Assembly: GCA_937927685.1 (NCBI GenBank)
Contig: CALBSC010000077.1
Location: 224,494 to 288,493 of the forward strand
Direction: 5' to 3'
DNA from: an uncultured Burkholderiales bacterium
GTDB taxonomy: Bacteria > Pseudomonadota > Gammaproteobacteria > Burkholderiales > Burkholderiaceae_C
Length of the DNA stretch: 64,000 bases
In this document: one piece after another, positions 29,694-39,585 of the stretch
How positions within the stretch are numbered: the first letter of the stretch is position 1
How the letters are laid out: every line of letters begins with the position of its first letter
Position numbers and translations under genes: made by a program
The notes under the pieces: model-generated
What the model was told of the DNA's origin: nothing
Seen by the model: the letters and a program-made list of their open reading frames with translations, nothing else
The model's database searches: none

Positions 29694-30506
29694 TCAATGG
29701 CCTCCCTCATCCGCTGAGGCGCCGAGATAAGCCTCCTGCACCTTGGGGTTGGCACGCACGGCCTCGGGCGTATCAAAAGCGATCACCTCGCCATACACCA
29801 CCACCGCAATGCGATCGGCCAAACCGAACACCACCCCCATGTCGTGCTCCACGGTGAGGAGCGTCTTGTTCTGGGTGACTTCACGAATCAGGGAGACAAA
29901 CCGTGAGGTTTCACTGCGGCTCATGCCGGCGGTGGGTTCGTCGAGCAAAATCACATTCGATCCGCCGGCGATGGTGATGCCGATTTCCAGGGCGCGCTGC
30001 TCGGCATAGGTCAGATTGACGGCCAGCACATCACGGCGCTTGTCCAGGCGGATGCTCTCGAGCAAGGCTTCGGTTCTGTCATTGGCATCATCCAGATCAG
30101 CCAGAAATTTCCAGAAGGTGTAGCGATAGCCCAGGCTCCACAGCACAGCGCAGCGGAGGTTCTCGAACACGCTGAGCTTGGGGAAGATGTTGGTGATCTG
30201 GAAGCTGCGCGACAAACCCAGGCGGTTGATCTGGTAGGGCGTTTTGCCATCGATGCGCTGGCCTTGCAACCAGATCTCGCCTTCGCTGGGCGCAAAGCGT
30301 CCACTGATCAGGTTGAACAATGTGGACTTGCCGGCCCCATTCGGACCGATCACCGCCACCCGTTCACCAGGCTGCACCTGCAAATCAATGCCACGAATGA
30401 TGTCCGTCTTGCCAAACTGCTTGCGCACCCCCTTGAGTTCCAGCGCTGGCATGGTGCGACCGGCCTGTGACGGGGTGGAAGCATGAAGGGGCGGCGCAGT
30501 GCTCAC
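29694..30506 (-). CDS. livG: Liv-type ABC transporter ATP-binding protein LivG
   Basis: 270 residues from a GTG at 30506, chosen because GGGAGG lies 4-5 nt upstream and the GTGA overlap with the livM stop matches the operon style; ATG 30452 would give a shorter product without SD. Walker A GPNGAGKSTLFNLISG, the LivG-specific FQITNIFPKLSVFENLRCAVLW region, signature LTYAEQRALEIG (degenerate, usual for LivG) and Walker B VILLDEPTAGMS are intact. Forms the ATPase pair with LivF. Confidence 0.94.
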   Translation of the reverse strand: MSTAPPLHASTPSQAGRTMPALELKGVRKQFGKTDIIRGIDLQVQPGERVAVIGPNGAGKSTLFNLISGRFAPSEGEIWLQGQRIDGKTPYQINRLGLSRSFQITNIFPKLSVFENLRCAVLWSLGYRYTFWKFLADLDDANDRTEALLESIRLDKRRDVLAVNLTYAEQRALEIGITIAGGSNVILLDEPTAGMSRSETSRFVSLIREVTQNKTLLTVEHDMGVVFGLADRIAVVVYGEVIAFDTPEAVRANPKVQEAYLGASADEGGH

Positions 30507-31801
30507 AAAGCCTCCCGTCGTTTGATTTCCTGCTCGATCTGCACCTGTATCGCATCCCAGTCACGTCGGTATTGCCGCCTGGCCAACTCGAACAGTCCCA
30601 GCGCGGTGACCAGCACAAATCCGGCCCCGAACCAACTGCGAACACTCAGCGCATCCAGCGTGATGCCGGCGAACTTCAAGGTGGGTCCCAGCGCCGAGTT
30701 CAGCTGCAGGTGATAGACCATCTCAATCCAGGCGCCAGCACCCAGCAAGGCAAGGAGGGCCAGGACACCCAACCCCACATAAGCCACCCAGAGCCGTCGA
30801 AGATGGCCAAAGCTGGCCACCCGCAAGTTCATCATGATGAGGCTGGCGACCCCACCGGGGGCGTACATCACCATGAACAAAAAGACCAGACCGAGGTACA
30901 GCAACCAGGCTTTGGTGAGTTCAGACAGCAGCACGCTGGCCAGAATCATCAGGATGGCGCCAATGATGGGGCCAAAGAAAAAGGTCGCACCACCCAGAAA
31001 GGTGAACAACAGGTAGGCGCCCGAACGGGCTGCCCCCACCACCTCGGCCGTGACGATTTCAAAATTCAACACGCCCAGGCCGCCCGCAATGCCGGAGAAA
31101 AAACCGGCGATCATGAAGGCAAAGTAACGCACGTGCTGGGTGTTGTAACCAATGAACTCCACCCGTTCCGGGTTGTCACGCACGGCATTGAGCATGCGTC
31201 CCAGCGGCGTGCGAGTGAAGGCAAACAGCAGGGCCACGCACACAAAGGTGTAGAGCGCGATGAGGTAATAGACCTGGATTTGTGGCCCGAAGTTGATGCC
31301 CATGAAGGGCGCACCGGCCACGCGGTTACCCGATACCCCTGCCTCTCCCCCAAAGAATTCGGAGAACATCAGGGACATGGCCGACACCAGTTCCGCCATC
31401 CCCAACGTGATCATGGCAAAGGTGGTACCTGATTTGCGCGTCGTGACATAACCCAGCAGGCAGGCAAAGAACAATCCCCCGGCCCCGCCGACCAGCGGGA
31501 TCAGGCTCACGGGTATCGAAACAGCGCCTGCGCTTACCGCATTCAGGGCGTGCATGGCCAGATAACCGCCCAGTCCAGTGTAGACCGCATGACCAAAGCT
31601 GAGCATGCCCCCCTGACCCAGCAACAGGTTGTAGGCCAGGCAGGCAATGATGGCGATACCCATCTGGCTCAACATCGAGTGGGACAGGTTGCTTTTGAAC
31701 GCCCAGGGTGCCGCCAGCAAGACCAGGGCAAACAGGCTCCAGAGGATCCATCGCCCGACGTTGTAGGGTCGAAATGCATAGACGGGACGGGACATGGTCA
31801 T
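30503..31801 (-). CDS. livM: Liv-type ABC transporter permease LivM
   Basis: 432-residue inner-membrane permease with around ten hydrophobic segments. The conserved LivM stretch LLLGQGGMLSFGHAVYTGLGGYLAMHAL is clear, as is GGAGGLFFACLLGYVTTRKSGTTFAMITL. A C-terminal hydrophobic pair and a charged tail (QIEQEIKRREAL) extend it beyond the ~330-residue classic LivM. Start overlaps the livH stop by 4 nt (ATGA), and its own stop overlaps livG. Confidence 0.93.
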   Translation of the reverse strand: MTMSRPVYAFRPYNVGRWILWSLFALVLLAAPWAFKSNLSHSMLSQMGIAIIACLAYNLLLGQGGMLSFGHAVYTGLGGYLAMHALNAVSAGAVSIPVSLIPLVGGAGGLFFACLLGYVTTRKSGTTFAMITLGMAELVSAMSLMFSEFFGGEAGVSGNRVAGAPFMGINFGPQIQVYYLIALYTFVCVALLFAFTRTPLGRMLNAVRDNPERVEFIGYNTQHVRYFAFMIAGFFSGIAGGLGVLNFEIVTAEVVGAARSGAYLLFTFLGGATFFFGPIIGAILMILASVLLSELTKAWLLYLGLVFLFMVMYAPGGVASLIMMNLRVASFGHLRRLWVAYVGLGVLALLALLGAGAWIEMVYHLQLNSALGPTLKFAGITLDALSVRSWFGAGFVLVTALGLFELARRQYRRDWDAIQVQIEQEIKRREAL

Positions 31802-32826
31802 CCCTCCCGCGTGCCCAACAGCCCCTTGGGGCGGAAGATCAGGATGAGCACCAGCAACAGGTACGGGAGGATGGGCGCAACTTGCGACACCGTGAGTTTG
31901 ATGAACGAGTTGTCACGGGCCGCCGCAGACAGCGACAGGCCCACGGCTTGGAGCAGATCGAGCACCGACGCATCCACCGCCACCGCATAGGTTTGCAGCA
32001 GACCAATCAGCAATGACGCGAGAAACGCCCCGGCCAAAGACCCCATGCCACCCACCACCACCACCACGAAGATCACCGACCCCACGGTGGCAGCCATGGC
32101 GGGCTCGGTGACGAAGGTGCTGCCCCCGATCACGCCGGCCAGCCCGGCCAGACCCGTGCCCAGGCCAAAGACCAGCATGAAGATGCGGGGTACGTTATGC
32201 CCCAGGGCTTCCACCATCTCGGGGTGTGTCAATGCCGCCTGGATGATGAGTCCCGTGCGGGTGCGGGCCAGCACCCACCAGAGACTGCCCATCATGGCCA
32301 CCGCAGTCAGCATGACAAAACCCCGGGTGGCCGGGAACGGTGAACACACCACAGCACCGGCGGAACTGTCGGCGCATCGCTCGCCCGCGACGCCCCACAC
32401 CCAGGACAAGCCTTCCACGGGGTGTTGGATCAGGGTGAACATGGGCCCTTGCAGCAGTGCGGGAGGCTGAAACTCCACCGCCACGCGACCCCAGATCAGT
32501 TGCACCAACTCCAGCACGATGTAAGACAGACCAAAGGTGACCAGCAGTTCGGGCACGTGGCCATACACATGCACCTTGCGCAGACTGGCGCGCTCAAAAG
32601 CAGCGCCCAAGGCGCCTGTCAGCAGCGGTGCCATCACCAGGGCGGGCCAGAATCCGATCAGCCCGCTCAAGGTATAGCCACCATACGCACCCAGCATGTA
32701 AAAACTGGCGTGCGCAAAGTTGAGAACGCCCATCATGCTGAAAATCAGGGTCAGGCCCGAACTCAGCATGAACAGCAACAGCCCGTAGCTCAGGCCGTTG
32801 AGGGTCGAGATGATCACAAACTCCAT
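31798..32826 (-). CDS. livH: Liv-type ABC transporter permease LivH
   Basis: 342-residue permease, with LNGLSYGLLLFMLSSGLTLIFSMMGVLNFAHASFYMLGAY-type N terminus (family hallmark, spread over residues 9-45) and VVVVGGMGSLAGAFLASLLIG. An extra segment of about 30 residues around 135-165 (containing two Cys) is inserted compared with E. coli LivH. Located directly after the substrate-binding gene but separated by 93 nt with two hairpins. Confidence 0.93.
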   Translation of the reverse strand: MEFVIISTLNGLSYGLLLFMLSSGLTLIFSMMGVLNFAHASFYMLGAYGGYTLSGLIGFWPALVMAPLLTGALGAAFERASLRKVHVYGHVPELLVTFGLSYIVLELVQLIWGRVAVEFQPPALLQGPMFTLIQHPVEGLSWVWGVAGERCADSSAGAVVCSPFPATRGFVMLTAVAMMGSLWWVLARTRTGLIIQAALTHPEMVEALGHNVPRIFMLVFGLGTGLAGLAGVIGGSTFVTEPAMAATVGSVIFVVVVVGGMGSLAGAFLASLLIGLLQTYAVAVDASVLDLLQAVGLSLSAAARDNSFIKLTVSQVAPILPYLLLVLILIFRPKGLLGTREG

Positions 32827-32835
32827 GGGGAAACA

Positions 32836-32853
32836 GGGCTCAAGAGAGAGCCC
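32836..32853 (-). repeat. Hairpin 2 in the livK-livH intergenic region
   Basis: GGGCTC (32836-32841) / GAGCCC (32848-32853), 6-nt loop, just upstream of the livH start on the minus strand. No T-tract. Probably acts together with the longer neighbouring hairpin as an mRNA processing or stability element. Confidence 0.55.
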
Positions 32854-32854
32854 C

Positions 32855-32883
32855 CTGACTTGAACCGCTTCGGTTCAGGTCAG
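32855..32883 (-). repeat. Long hairpin after livK
   Basis: A 13-bp stem, CTGACTTGAACCG (32855-32867) with CGGTTCAGGTCAG (32871-32883), one wobble and a 3-nt loop. It sits between the binding-protein and permease genes, where such stems typically protect the upstream message and lower downstream expression. No terminator T-run follows. Confidence 0.65.
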
Positions 32884-32919
32884 AGGGCATTCAAGCGTTT
32901 CAGCTCAGCCAGGTGCGTA

Positions 32920-34155
32920 TCAGCCGGGCGCCTTCATCTGACAGCTGGTGGGTGTGCTGGAAACGTAGGACTCGAAGATCTTGACCGGCTTCAAGGTCAT
33001 GCCGGTGTTCTCGGCCGAATACGGGTGTTGCTTGTCGGTCTTGGTCCACACGGTCAGATACAGGGGTTGCTGCAACTGGTGGTCGAGTTTGCGCATTTCT
33101 ACCTCGCCACTGAAGCTCTGGTATTTCAGGCCATGCAACGCGGCCGCCACCTTGACCGGGTCAGTGGATTTGGCCTTGGCCATGGCATCGCCCAGGCCCG
33201 AGAAAATATGGATGACGGAGCCCGTGTAGAAGTCATCATTGAAACGCTTCTTGAAATCCGCCATCCACTTTTCCATCTGGCCGCCCATGTTGTAGTGCTG
33301 GTAGGAAATCTGGAACACACGCCCGTCGCCACCCTGCCCCAGCGCCGTGGGGGTGCCCGACACACCGGTGTAGTAGGTGAAGAACTTACCGTTATAGCCC
33401 CCCTCGTTGGCGGCTTTCACCAGGAGCGCCAGGTCGGAGCCCCAGTTGCCGGTGATGACCGTGTCGGCCCCGGAGGCCTTGATCTTGGCGATGTAGGGGG
33501 CGAAGTCACGCACCTGTGCCAATGGGTGCAAATCCTCCCCGACCACCTGAACGTCAGGGCGCTTGCGCGAAAGGTTTTCCTTGGCGTACTTGGCCACCTG
33601 TTGGCCATGCGAGTAATTCTGGTTCAGCAGGTACACCTTCTTGATGTCTTGCTTGTCCTTCATGTAGGTGGTCATGGCCTCCATCTTCATGGAGGTGTCG
33701 GCGTCAAAGCGGAAGTGCCAGTAACTGCACTTGCTGTTGGTGAAGTCGGGGTCCACCGCCGAATGGTTGAGAAAAATGATTTCCTTGCCCGGGTTGCGTT
33801 CGTTGTGCTTGTTGACCGCATCGATCAGGGCCCCTGCCACCGACGAACCGTTGCCCTGCGTGATGTAGCGGACCCCCTGGTCCATGGCCGCCTTGAGGGC
33901 ATTCAGGCTTTCGGCGGGGCTGAGCTTGTTGTCGATGCCAATCACCTCGAACTTCACCCCGGCGGGGTTGGTCTTGGAAAATTGCTCGGCAAAGAACTGG
34001 AAACTCTTGAGTTGGTTGGAGCCCACCGGCGCCATGAGGCCAGACAGCGGGTCAATCCAGGCGATTTTGACGGTTTCCCCTTTTTGCGCCCAGGCCGGTG
34101 TGGCCAGGACAGCAGCAAGCATCAGGGGGGCGGTCCAGGCAATGCGTTTGATCAT
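32920..34155 (-). CDS. livK: Liv-type periplasmic substrate-binding protein LivK
   Basis: 411 residues with a Sec signal peptide (MIKRIAWTAPLMLAAVLATPAWA|Q) and the type-I periplasmic binding fold: VKIAWIDPLSGLMAPVGSNQLK. AGGAGAACC-type SD (GGAG at 34162-34165 complement) precedes the ATG. Family members bind branched-chain amino acids, amides, urea or aromatic/aliphatic acids; here the acyl-CoA synthetase upstream and the fad genes downstream make a carboxylic acid ligand more likely than leucine. That is inference from context. Confidence 0.92.
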   Translation of the reverse strand: MIKRIAWTAPLMLAAVLATPAWAQKGETVKIAWIDPLSGLMAPVGSNQLKSFQFFAEQFSKTNPAGVKFEVIGIDNKLSPAESLNALKAAMDQGVRYITQGNGSSVAGALIDAVNKHNERNPGKEIIFLNHSAVDPDFTNSKCSYWHFRFDADTSMKMEAMTTYMKDKQDIKKVYLLNQNYSHGQQVAKYAKENLSRKRPDVQVVGEDLHPLAQVRDFAPYIAKIKASGADTVITGNWGSDLALLVKAANEGGYNGKFFTYYTGVSGTPTALGQGGDGRVFQISYQHYNMGGQMEKWMADFKKRFNDDFYTGSVIHIFSGLGDAMAKAKSTDPVKVAAALHGLKYQSFSGEVEMRKLDHQLQQPLYLTVWTKTDKQHPYSAENTGMTLKPVKIFESYVSSTPTSCQMKAPG

Positions 34156-34250
34156 GTGGTTCTCCTCAGTGACTGCGTGAGGGTAATCGGGATCATGAAC
34201 ATTGGGCCTCAGGGAAAGCCCTGCTGCCCTTGCCGACCCATCCCGTCATG

Positions 34251-35879
34251 TCAAAGCCCGGGCAGACGGTAATCCTTCAGTTGTTCACGCAGGCGGGTCT
34301 TGAGCATCTTGCCCGTGGCCCCCAGCGGAATGGCCTCGACGAACACCACATCGTCAGGCACTTGCCATTTGGCGATCTTGCCGTCGTAGAAGGCGATCAG
34401 TTCGTCACGGCTCACCTGGGCCCCCGGCTTCAGGGTCACCACCACAATGGGCCGCTCGTCCCACTTGGGATGCGCCACCCCGATGCAGGCGGCCATGGCC
34501 ACCGAAGGGTGCGCCATGGCGATGTTCTCGATGTCGATCGAGCTGATCCACTCGCCGCCGGACTTGATCACGTCCTTGCTGCGGTCCGTGATCTGCATGA
34601 AGCCGTCCTCGTCAATGGTGGCCACATCACCCGTGGGAAACCAGCCGTTCACCAGCGGATTCCCCCCCTCGGCCTTGAAATACTCGCCCACCACCCAGGG
34701 GCCCTTGACCAGCAAGTCGCCGTAGGCTTTGCCGTCGTGCGGCTGCTCCTGGTTGGCGTCGTTCACGATCTTCATGTCGATGCCGAAGATGGCACGGCCC
34801 TGCTTGAGCCGGATCTGCATCTGCTGTTCGGCGGGGAGGGACAGGTGTTTGTTTTTCAGGGTGCACAGCGTGCCCAGAGGGCTCAGTTCGGTCATGCCCC
34901 AGGCGTGTAGCACCTCCACGCCGTAGTCGTCGCGGAAGGTATTGATCATCGCCGGCGGGCAGGCGGAACCGCCAATGACGGTGCGCTTGAGGCTGGAAAA
35001 CCGCAGGCCTGCAGGCTTCATGTGGCCCAACAGCATCTGCCAGACAGTGGGCACGCCCGCCGCATAGGTCACCTGTTCGTTTTCGATCAGCTCATAGACA
35101 GACTTGCCGTCCAAGGCCGGTCCGGGAAACACCAGCTTGCTGCCCACCATGGCGGCGCTGTAAGGAATGCCCCAGGCATTGACGTGGAACATGGGCACCA
35201 CCGGCAGGGTGGAATCGCGGGCCGACATGGCCATGACATCCGGCAAGGCGGCCGCGTAGGCGTGCAAGAGGGTGGAGCGGTGGCTGTAAAGGGCACCCTT
35301 GGGATTGCCCGTGGTGCCGCTGGTGTAACACAGGCTGGAGGCGGTGTTCTCGTTGAAATCGGGCCAGGCGTAATCGCTGGTCTGCGCCCCCACCCACGCT
35401 TCGTAGCTGATGAGGCCGGGGATGCCACTGTCACCGGGGAGTTTGTCTGCGTCGCACAAGGCCACCCAATGCTTGACGGTGGTGCAACGCGCGTGCACTT
35501 GCTGGACGATGGGCAGGAAGGTCATGTCAAAACACAACACCTCGTCCTCGGCGTGGTTGGCAATCCAGACCACCTGGTCGGGATGCAGTCGCGGGTTGAT
35601 GGTGTGCAAGACGCGCTCGGAACCGCTCACCCCAAAATACAGCTCCAGGTGACGGTAACCATTCCAGGCCAGCGTGGCCACGCGGGCTCCCGCCTGGAGT
35701 TGCCAGCCATCCAGGCCCTTGGCCACCTGGCGTGAACGTGCCGCCACACCGGCCCAGGTCGTGCGGTGGATGTCCCCCTCCACGCGGCGCGAGACGATCT
35801 CGACGTCGCCATGGTGTCGTTCTGCAAACTCGATCAGTGACGAAATCAGCAGATTGTGCTGCTGCATCAGTCCAAGCAT
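34251..35879 (-). CDS. Acyl-CoA synthetase (AMP-binding, long/medium-chain fatty-acid--CoA ligase type)
   Basis: 542-residue adenylate-forming enzyme. The P-loop-like A3 motif appears as [21 protein letters not shown]5 as [13 protein letters not shown]7 as [16 protein letters not shown]8 as [15 protein letters not shown] and the C-terminal catalytic Lys in [20 protein letters not shown] 6 nt upstream of ATG 35879 fixes the start; the frame upstream belongs to the divergent gap. It activates a carboxylic acid with CoA at the expense of ATP, and heads the transporter/beta-oxidation island. Confidence 0.94.
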   Translation of the reverse strand: MLGLMQQHNLLISSLIEFAERHHGDVEIVSRRVEGDIHRTTWAGVAARSRQVAKGLDGWQLQAGARVATLAWNGYRHLELYFGVSGSERVLHTINPRLHPDQVVWIANHAEDEVLCFDMTFLPIVQQVHARCTTVKHWVALCDADKLPGDSGIPGLISYEAWVGAQTSDYAWPDFNENTASSLCYTSGTTGNPKGALYSHRSTLLHAYAAALPDVMAMSARDSTLPVVPMFHVNAWGIPYSAAMVGSKLVFPGPALDGKSVYELIENEQVTYAAGVPTVWQMLLGHMKPAGLRFSSLKRTVIGGSACPPAMINTFRDDYGVEVLHAWGMTELSPLGTLCTLKNKHLSLPAEQQMQIRLKQGRAIFGIDMKIVNDANQEQPHDGKAYGDLLVKGPWVVGEYFKAEGGNPLVNGWFPTGDVATIDEDGFMQITDRSKDVIKSGGEWISSIDIENIAMAHPSVAMAACIGVAHPKWDERPIVVVTLKPGAQVSRDELIAFYDGKIAKWQVPDDVVFVEAIPLGATGKMLKTRLREQLKDYRLPGL

Positions 35880-35995
35880 GGTGGGCTCCCCGGTTAGTTG
35901 TGCTTTGGTCGCTATTTTGCACAACTTGGCACCGCGGTCGAATGAGCCGGGGTTCGACAAAGACCTCGATGCCATCACAGAGTTGAAGCAACGTC

Positions 35996-36001
35996 GACAA
36001 T
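35996..36001 (+). promoter_or_regulatory. -10-like GACAAT immediately before selO
   Basis: GACAAT ends 6 nt before the SD-less selO ATG at 36008 in the 128-nt divergent gap with the acyl-CoA synthetase gene. Candidate leaderless promoter; no evident -35. Confidence 0.35.
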
Positions 36002-36007
36002 CACGTC

Positions 36008-37522
36008 ATGGATTCATTGCACAACCCTGCCCTGCCCCTGACCTGGCGAGACGGCTACGCGCGCCTGGGGACCCGGTTCGCCACCCCCTGGCAGGCCACC
36101 CCCCTGGACGGTCTGCACTGGGTGTCCGTGAACCACCGGCTGGCACAGGCGCTGGGCTTGCCGGCCGATTGGCCGCAACGCCCGGGCATGCTGGACGTGC
36201 TGGGCAACGGACAACCGCTGCCAGGCGCGTCTCCGGTGGCCACGGTTTACAGCGGCCATCAATTTGGCGTGTGGGCGGGCCAACTGGGGGATGGCCGGGC
36301 ATTGTTGCTGGGCGAGTCCTGCCCACCGCCCGGCGCTGAACTGGGCCCGCAGGAATGGCAACTCAAGGGCGCCGGTCGCACACCCTACTCCCGCATGGGC
36401 GATGGCCGTGCCGTGCTGCGGTCGAGTATCCGGGAATACCTCTGCAGTGAGGCCATGCATGGGCTGGGCATTCCCACCACCCGGGCCCTCAGCCTGGTCG
36501 CCTCTCCCGCCACGGTCTACCGGGAAGAGCCAGAAACCGCGGCCGTGGTGGCCCGAATCGCTCCCAGTTTCCTGCGCTTTGGCCACTTCGAGCACTTTGC
36601 TTCGCAAGACAACGTTCAGGCCCTGGAACAACTGGTTGACTATGTCAACCGCGAAAACTTCCTGGCCTTGCCACCCACACAGCCGGGACGCGAACGGGCC
36701 CTGGCGATGCTGGATGTTGTGGTGCAGCGCACGGCCAGCCTCATGGCCCAATGGCAATCTGTGGGCTTTTGCCATGGCGTCATGAACACCGACAACATGA
36801 GCCTGCTGGGACTCACCCTGGATTACGGACCGTTCCAGTTCATGGATGGCTACCACCCCGGGCACATCTGCAACCATTCTGATCACCAAGGCCGTTACGC
36901 CTTTGACCAGCAACCCCGCGTCGCCCACTGGAACCTCTTTTGCCTGGGGCAGGCCCTCATGCCGCTGATTGACGACGTGCAGGCCACGGTGGATGTGCTC
37001 AACACCTTCACCACCCGCTACGAGCAGGCCCGGGGCGAGCAACTGGCCCGCAAGCTGGGATTGCCGGCCTCGTCGGCAGCTTCCTCCTTGGGCGAAGGCT
37101 TTCTCGACCTGATGGCCCGACACGCCGCCGACCACACCGTGGCCTGGCGCGCCCTGTCCCATGCGGTCCGCGACTGGACAGGACAGCAGGCCGATGTGAC
37201 GGCATTTCAAGACCTCGCACGCCAGATCGATGCGGGCGAGGACTGGAACCTCTGGTTGAGGGCGTACCTGCAGGCCTTGGGGGCCTCCACATCCACCCCG
37301 GCCCAACAGGGTGAGGCCATGCGCCGGGTCAACCCCGCCTTTGTGCTGCGCAACCATCTGGGTGAAATCGCCATCCGTCGTGCCCGGGAGGGTGACTTCA
37401 GCGAGATCGAGACCTTGTTATCCTTGATGTTCGCCCCGTTTGATGACCATCCCGGGTTCGAATCCTACGCAGCCCCGGCTCCGCCGTGGGCCCAATCCAT
37501 CGCCATCAGCTGCTCCTCATGA
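36008..37522 (+). CDS. selO: Protein adenylyltransferase SelO (YdiU)
   Basis: 504-residue SelO pseudokinase, which transfers AMP to Ser/Thr/Tyr of target proteins, with a role in redox stress reported in E. coli. Recognised by [23 protein letters not shown] (spread over residues 80-104), [20 protein letters not shown], and the metal region [10 protein letters not shown] with Asp262/Asn263 and Asp272 in DYGPFQFMD. The C-terminal redox Cys typical of SelO is present as the near-terminal CSS. Its stop overlaps msrB by 4 nt, coupling it to a methionine sulfoxide reductase, in line with a redox role. Confidence 0.95.
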   Translation: MDSLHNPALPLTWRDGYARLGTRFATPWQATPLDGLHWVSVNHRLAQALGLPADWPQRPGMLDVLGNGQPLPGASPVATVYSGHQFGVWAGQLGDGRALLLGESCPPPGAELGPQEWQLKGAGRTPYSRMGDGRAVLRSSIREYLCSEAMHGLGIPTTRALSLVASPATVYREEPETAAVVARIAPSFLRFGHFEHFASQDNVQALEQLVDYVNRENFLALPPTQPGRERALAMLDVVVQRTASLMAQWQSVGFCHGVMNTDNMSLLGLTLDYGPFQFMDGYHPGHICNHSDHQGRYAFDQQPRVAHWNLFCLGQALMPLIDDVQATVDVLNTFTTRYEQARGEQLARKLGLPASSAASSLGEGFLDLMARHAADHTVAWRALSHAVRDWTGQQADVTAFQDLARQIDAGEDWNLWLRAYLQALGASTSTPAQQGEAMRRVNPAFVLRNHLGEIAIRRAREGDFSEIETLLSLMFAPFDDHPGFESYAAPAPPWAQSIAISCSS

Positions 37523-37935
37523 CCCTCCCCACCACCGAATCCGGCTGGCGTGACTGGCTCGCCCAGCGCAACGCAGAGCCTTTGGCTTATGAAGTGACCC
37601 GGCAAGCGGCCACCGAACGCCCCTTCACCGGTCGCTACGAAAACTTCTGGCAAGCCGGCACCTATGCCTGCATTTGTTGCGGGGCCACCCTGTTCACCTC
37701 GGACACCAAGTTCGATGCCGGCTGCGGCTGGCCCAGCTTCAATGCCCCCTTGCGGGAGGGCGTCATCGAGGACAAGGTGGACCGCTCGCACGGCATGGTT
37801 CGCACCGAGACCCTGTGCGCCCAGTGCGGCGCCCACCTGGGCCATGTGTTCGAGGACGGTCCGGCACCGACGGGCTTGCGGTACTGCATGAATTCGGCCT
37901 CGCTGGCCTTTGCTCCGGACAAGGACGCCGCATGA
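37519..37935 (+). CDS. msrB: Peptide-methionine (R)-S-oxide reductase MsrB
   Basis: 138-residue MsrB (EC 1.8.4.12). Zinc Cys pairs CICCG and CAQCG, GCGWPSF, and the catalytic Cys in [10 protein letters not shown] are present. It repairs methionine-R-sulfoxide in proteins. The start ATG lies inside the selO stop (ATGA) and its stop overlaps the yciB start; an in-frame ATG 11 codons upstream lies inside selO. Confidence 0.96.
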   Translation: MTLPTTESGWRDWLAQRNAEPLAYEVTRQAATERPFTGRYENFWQAGTYACICCGATLFTSDTKFDAGCGWPSFNAPLREGVIEDKVDRSHGMVRTETLCAQCGAHLGHVFEDGPAPTGLRYCMNSASLAFAPDKDAA

Positions 37936-38474
37936 AACTGCTGGTCGATTTCTTCCCCATCCTGCTGTTCTTCGTCGTTTTCAAGACGATGGGCATCTAT
38001 GCCGCCACCGCGGTGGCCATCGTGGCCACTGTGGCGCAAATTGCCTGGCTGCGCTGGCGCAATGGCCGTGTCGAGCCCATGCAGTGGTTGAGCCTGGGGG
38101 TGATCGTGGTCTTTGGTGGCGCCACGCTGGTGGCCCAGGACGAAACGTTCATCAAGTGGAAGCCCACCGTGCTGTACTGGCTCATGGGCGGCGGACTGCT
38201 GGTGGCCGAGTATGTATTCAAGCGCAACGGCATCCGGGCCCTCATGGGCTCGCAACTGGAGTTGCCGGATCCCGCCTGGCGCCAGTTGCTGCATGCGTGG
38301 GCCGGCTTTTTTGCCGTCATGGGCGTGATCAATCTGTGGGTGGCATCGCATTTCGACACCGACACCTGGGTCAATTTCAAGCTGTTCGGCGGTCTGGGCC
38401 TGATGGTGTTGTTTGTGTTGGGCCAGGCGGTCTACTTGTCCAAACACATGAAACCAGACGCTGACTCGGAATGA
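37932..38474 (+). CDS. yciB: Septation protein A / inner membrane protein YciB
   Basis: 180-residue integral membrane protein of the YciB/IspZ family with five hydrophobic segments: [25 protein letters not shown] at the start, then [19 protein letters not shown] and [26 protein letters not shown]. YciB proteins affect cell-envelope elongation and septation. Start and stop each overlap a neighbour by 4 nt. A much longer upstream frame is a shadow of msrB. Confidence 0.94.
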   Translation: MKLLVDFFPILLFFVVFKTMGIYAATAVAIVATVAQIAWLRWRNGRVEPMQWLSLGVIVVFGGATLVAQDETFIKWKPTVLYWLMGGGLLVAEYVFKRNGIRALMGSQLELPDPAWRQLLHAWAGFFAVMGVINLWVASHFDTDTWVNFKLFGGLGLMVLFVLGQAVYLSKHMKPDADSE

Positions 38475-38773
38475 CCACCTCTGCCCCCCCGTTACCCACC
38501 ACCGAAGCACTCACCCAAAGATTGCGCGAGCGACTGGCGCCCGCTTTTCTGGAGGTGCTGGATGAAAGCGCTGCCCATGCCGGCCATGTCGGTGCGCATC
38601 CCTCCGGACGCGGCACCCATTTCCGCGTCCGTCTGGGGGGAGACGCCATGGCGCGTTTATCCCGGGTGGAGCGCCATCGGCTTGTGTATGATGCGTTGCA
38701 AGATTTTTTAGATCAGGGTCTGCATGCCCTGGCCATCGAAATCGTTCCCGTTTTGACCGAAAGCACTTCATGA
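38471..38773 (+). CDS. BolA-family protein
   Basis: 100-residue BolA-like protein: LRERLAPAFLEVLDESAAHAGHVGAHPSG, then FRVRLGG and RVERHRLVYDALQDFLDQGLHALAIEI, the BolA/IbaG core. BolA proteins partner with monothiol glutaredoxins and bind Fe-S clusters. Four-nt overlaps with yciB before and ppiC after. Confidence 0.92.
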   Translation: MTTSAPPLPTTEALTQRLRERLAPAFLEVLDESAAHAGHVGAHPSGRGTHFRVRLGGDAMARLSRVERHRLVYDALQDFLDQGLHALAIEIVPVLTESTS

Positions 38774-39552
38774 AAAAGCATCTCCTGGTGGCCACGTCGG
38801 CCATCACCCTGGCCCTGTTCACCCTGCCCGCCCTGTCGCAAAACCTGGCTATCGTGAACGGCAAGGCTGTTCCCAAGACACGGGCCGACGCCCTGACGCA
38901 GCAGCTGGTGCGCTCGGGTCGTCCCATCACACCGGACATCGAAGCGCAGGTCAAGGAAGAAGTCATCGCCCGGGAAATCTTCATGCAGGAAGCAGCCAAG
39001 CGTGGCCTGGACGCCACCGAGGACTACCGCGGGCAGGTCGAACTGGCCCGCCAGACCATCCTGATTCGTGAACTGTTTGCCGACTTCCAGAAGAACAACC
39101 CGGTGACGGATGCCGACATCAAGGCCGAATACGACAAATTTGTGGCAGCCAACGGGGGCAAGGAATACCGTGCCCGCCACATCCTGGTGGAAAAGGAAGA
39201 CCAGGCCAAGGCCATTCTGGCCAGCCTGAAAAAAGGCGGCAAGTTCGAGGACATCGCCAAAAAGCAGTCCAAGGACCCGGGGTCTGGCGCCAACGGGGGC
39301 GACCTGGACTGGGCCTCACCGGGTAACTTCGTCAAGGAGTTCTCTGACGCCATGACCGGCCTCAAAAAGGGTCAGGTCACCGATGCCCCGGTCAAGAGCC
39401 AGTTCGGTTTTCACATCATCCGCCTGGACGATGTGCGCGAAGCCCAATTGCCCAAGCTCGACGATGTCAAGGCCCAGATCAGCCAGCAACTGCAACAGGC
39501 CAAGATGGGCACGTTCCAGCAGGAACTCCGCGCCAAGGCCCGCATCGAGTGA
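38770..39552 (+). CDS. Periplasmic peptidylprolyl isomerase, parvulin type
   Basis: 260 residues with a Sec signal (MKKHLLVATSAITLALFTLPALS|Q), an N-terminal SurA_N-like helical region and a parvulin domain beginning KEYRARHILVEKEDQAKAIL and containing GANGGDLDWASPGNFVKEF and KSQFGFHIIRLDDVR. It folds outer-membrane or periplasmic proteins. Last of the five 4-nt-overlapping genes, 33 nt before rlhA. Confidence 0.94.
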   Translation: MKKHLLVATSAITLALFTLPALSQNLAIVNGKAVPKTRADALTQQLVRSGRPITPDIEAQVKEEVIAREIFMQEAAKRGLDATEDYRGQVELARQTILIRELFADFQKNNPVTDADIKAEYDKFVAANGGKEYRARHILVEKEDQAKAILASLKKGGKFEDIAKKQSKDPGSGANGGDLDWASPGNFVKEFSDAMTGLKKGQVTDAPVKSQFGFHIIRLDDVREAQLPKLDDVKAQISQQLQQAKMGTFQQELRAKARIE

Positions 39553-39585
39553 TGCACCGTTCCCCCTGATGCGCTTCGCTCCAGC

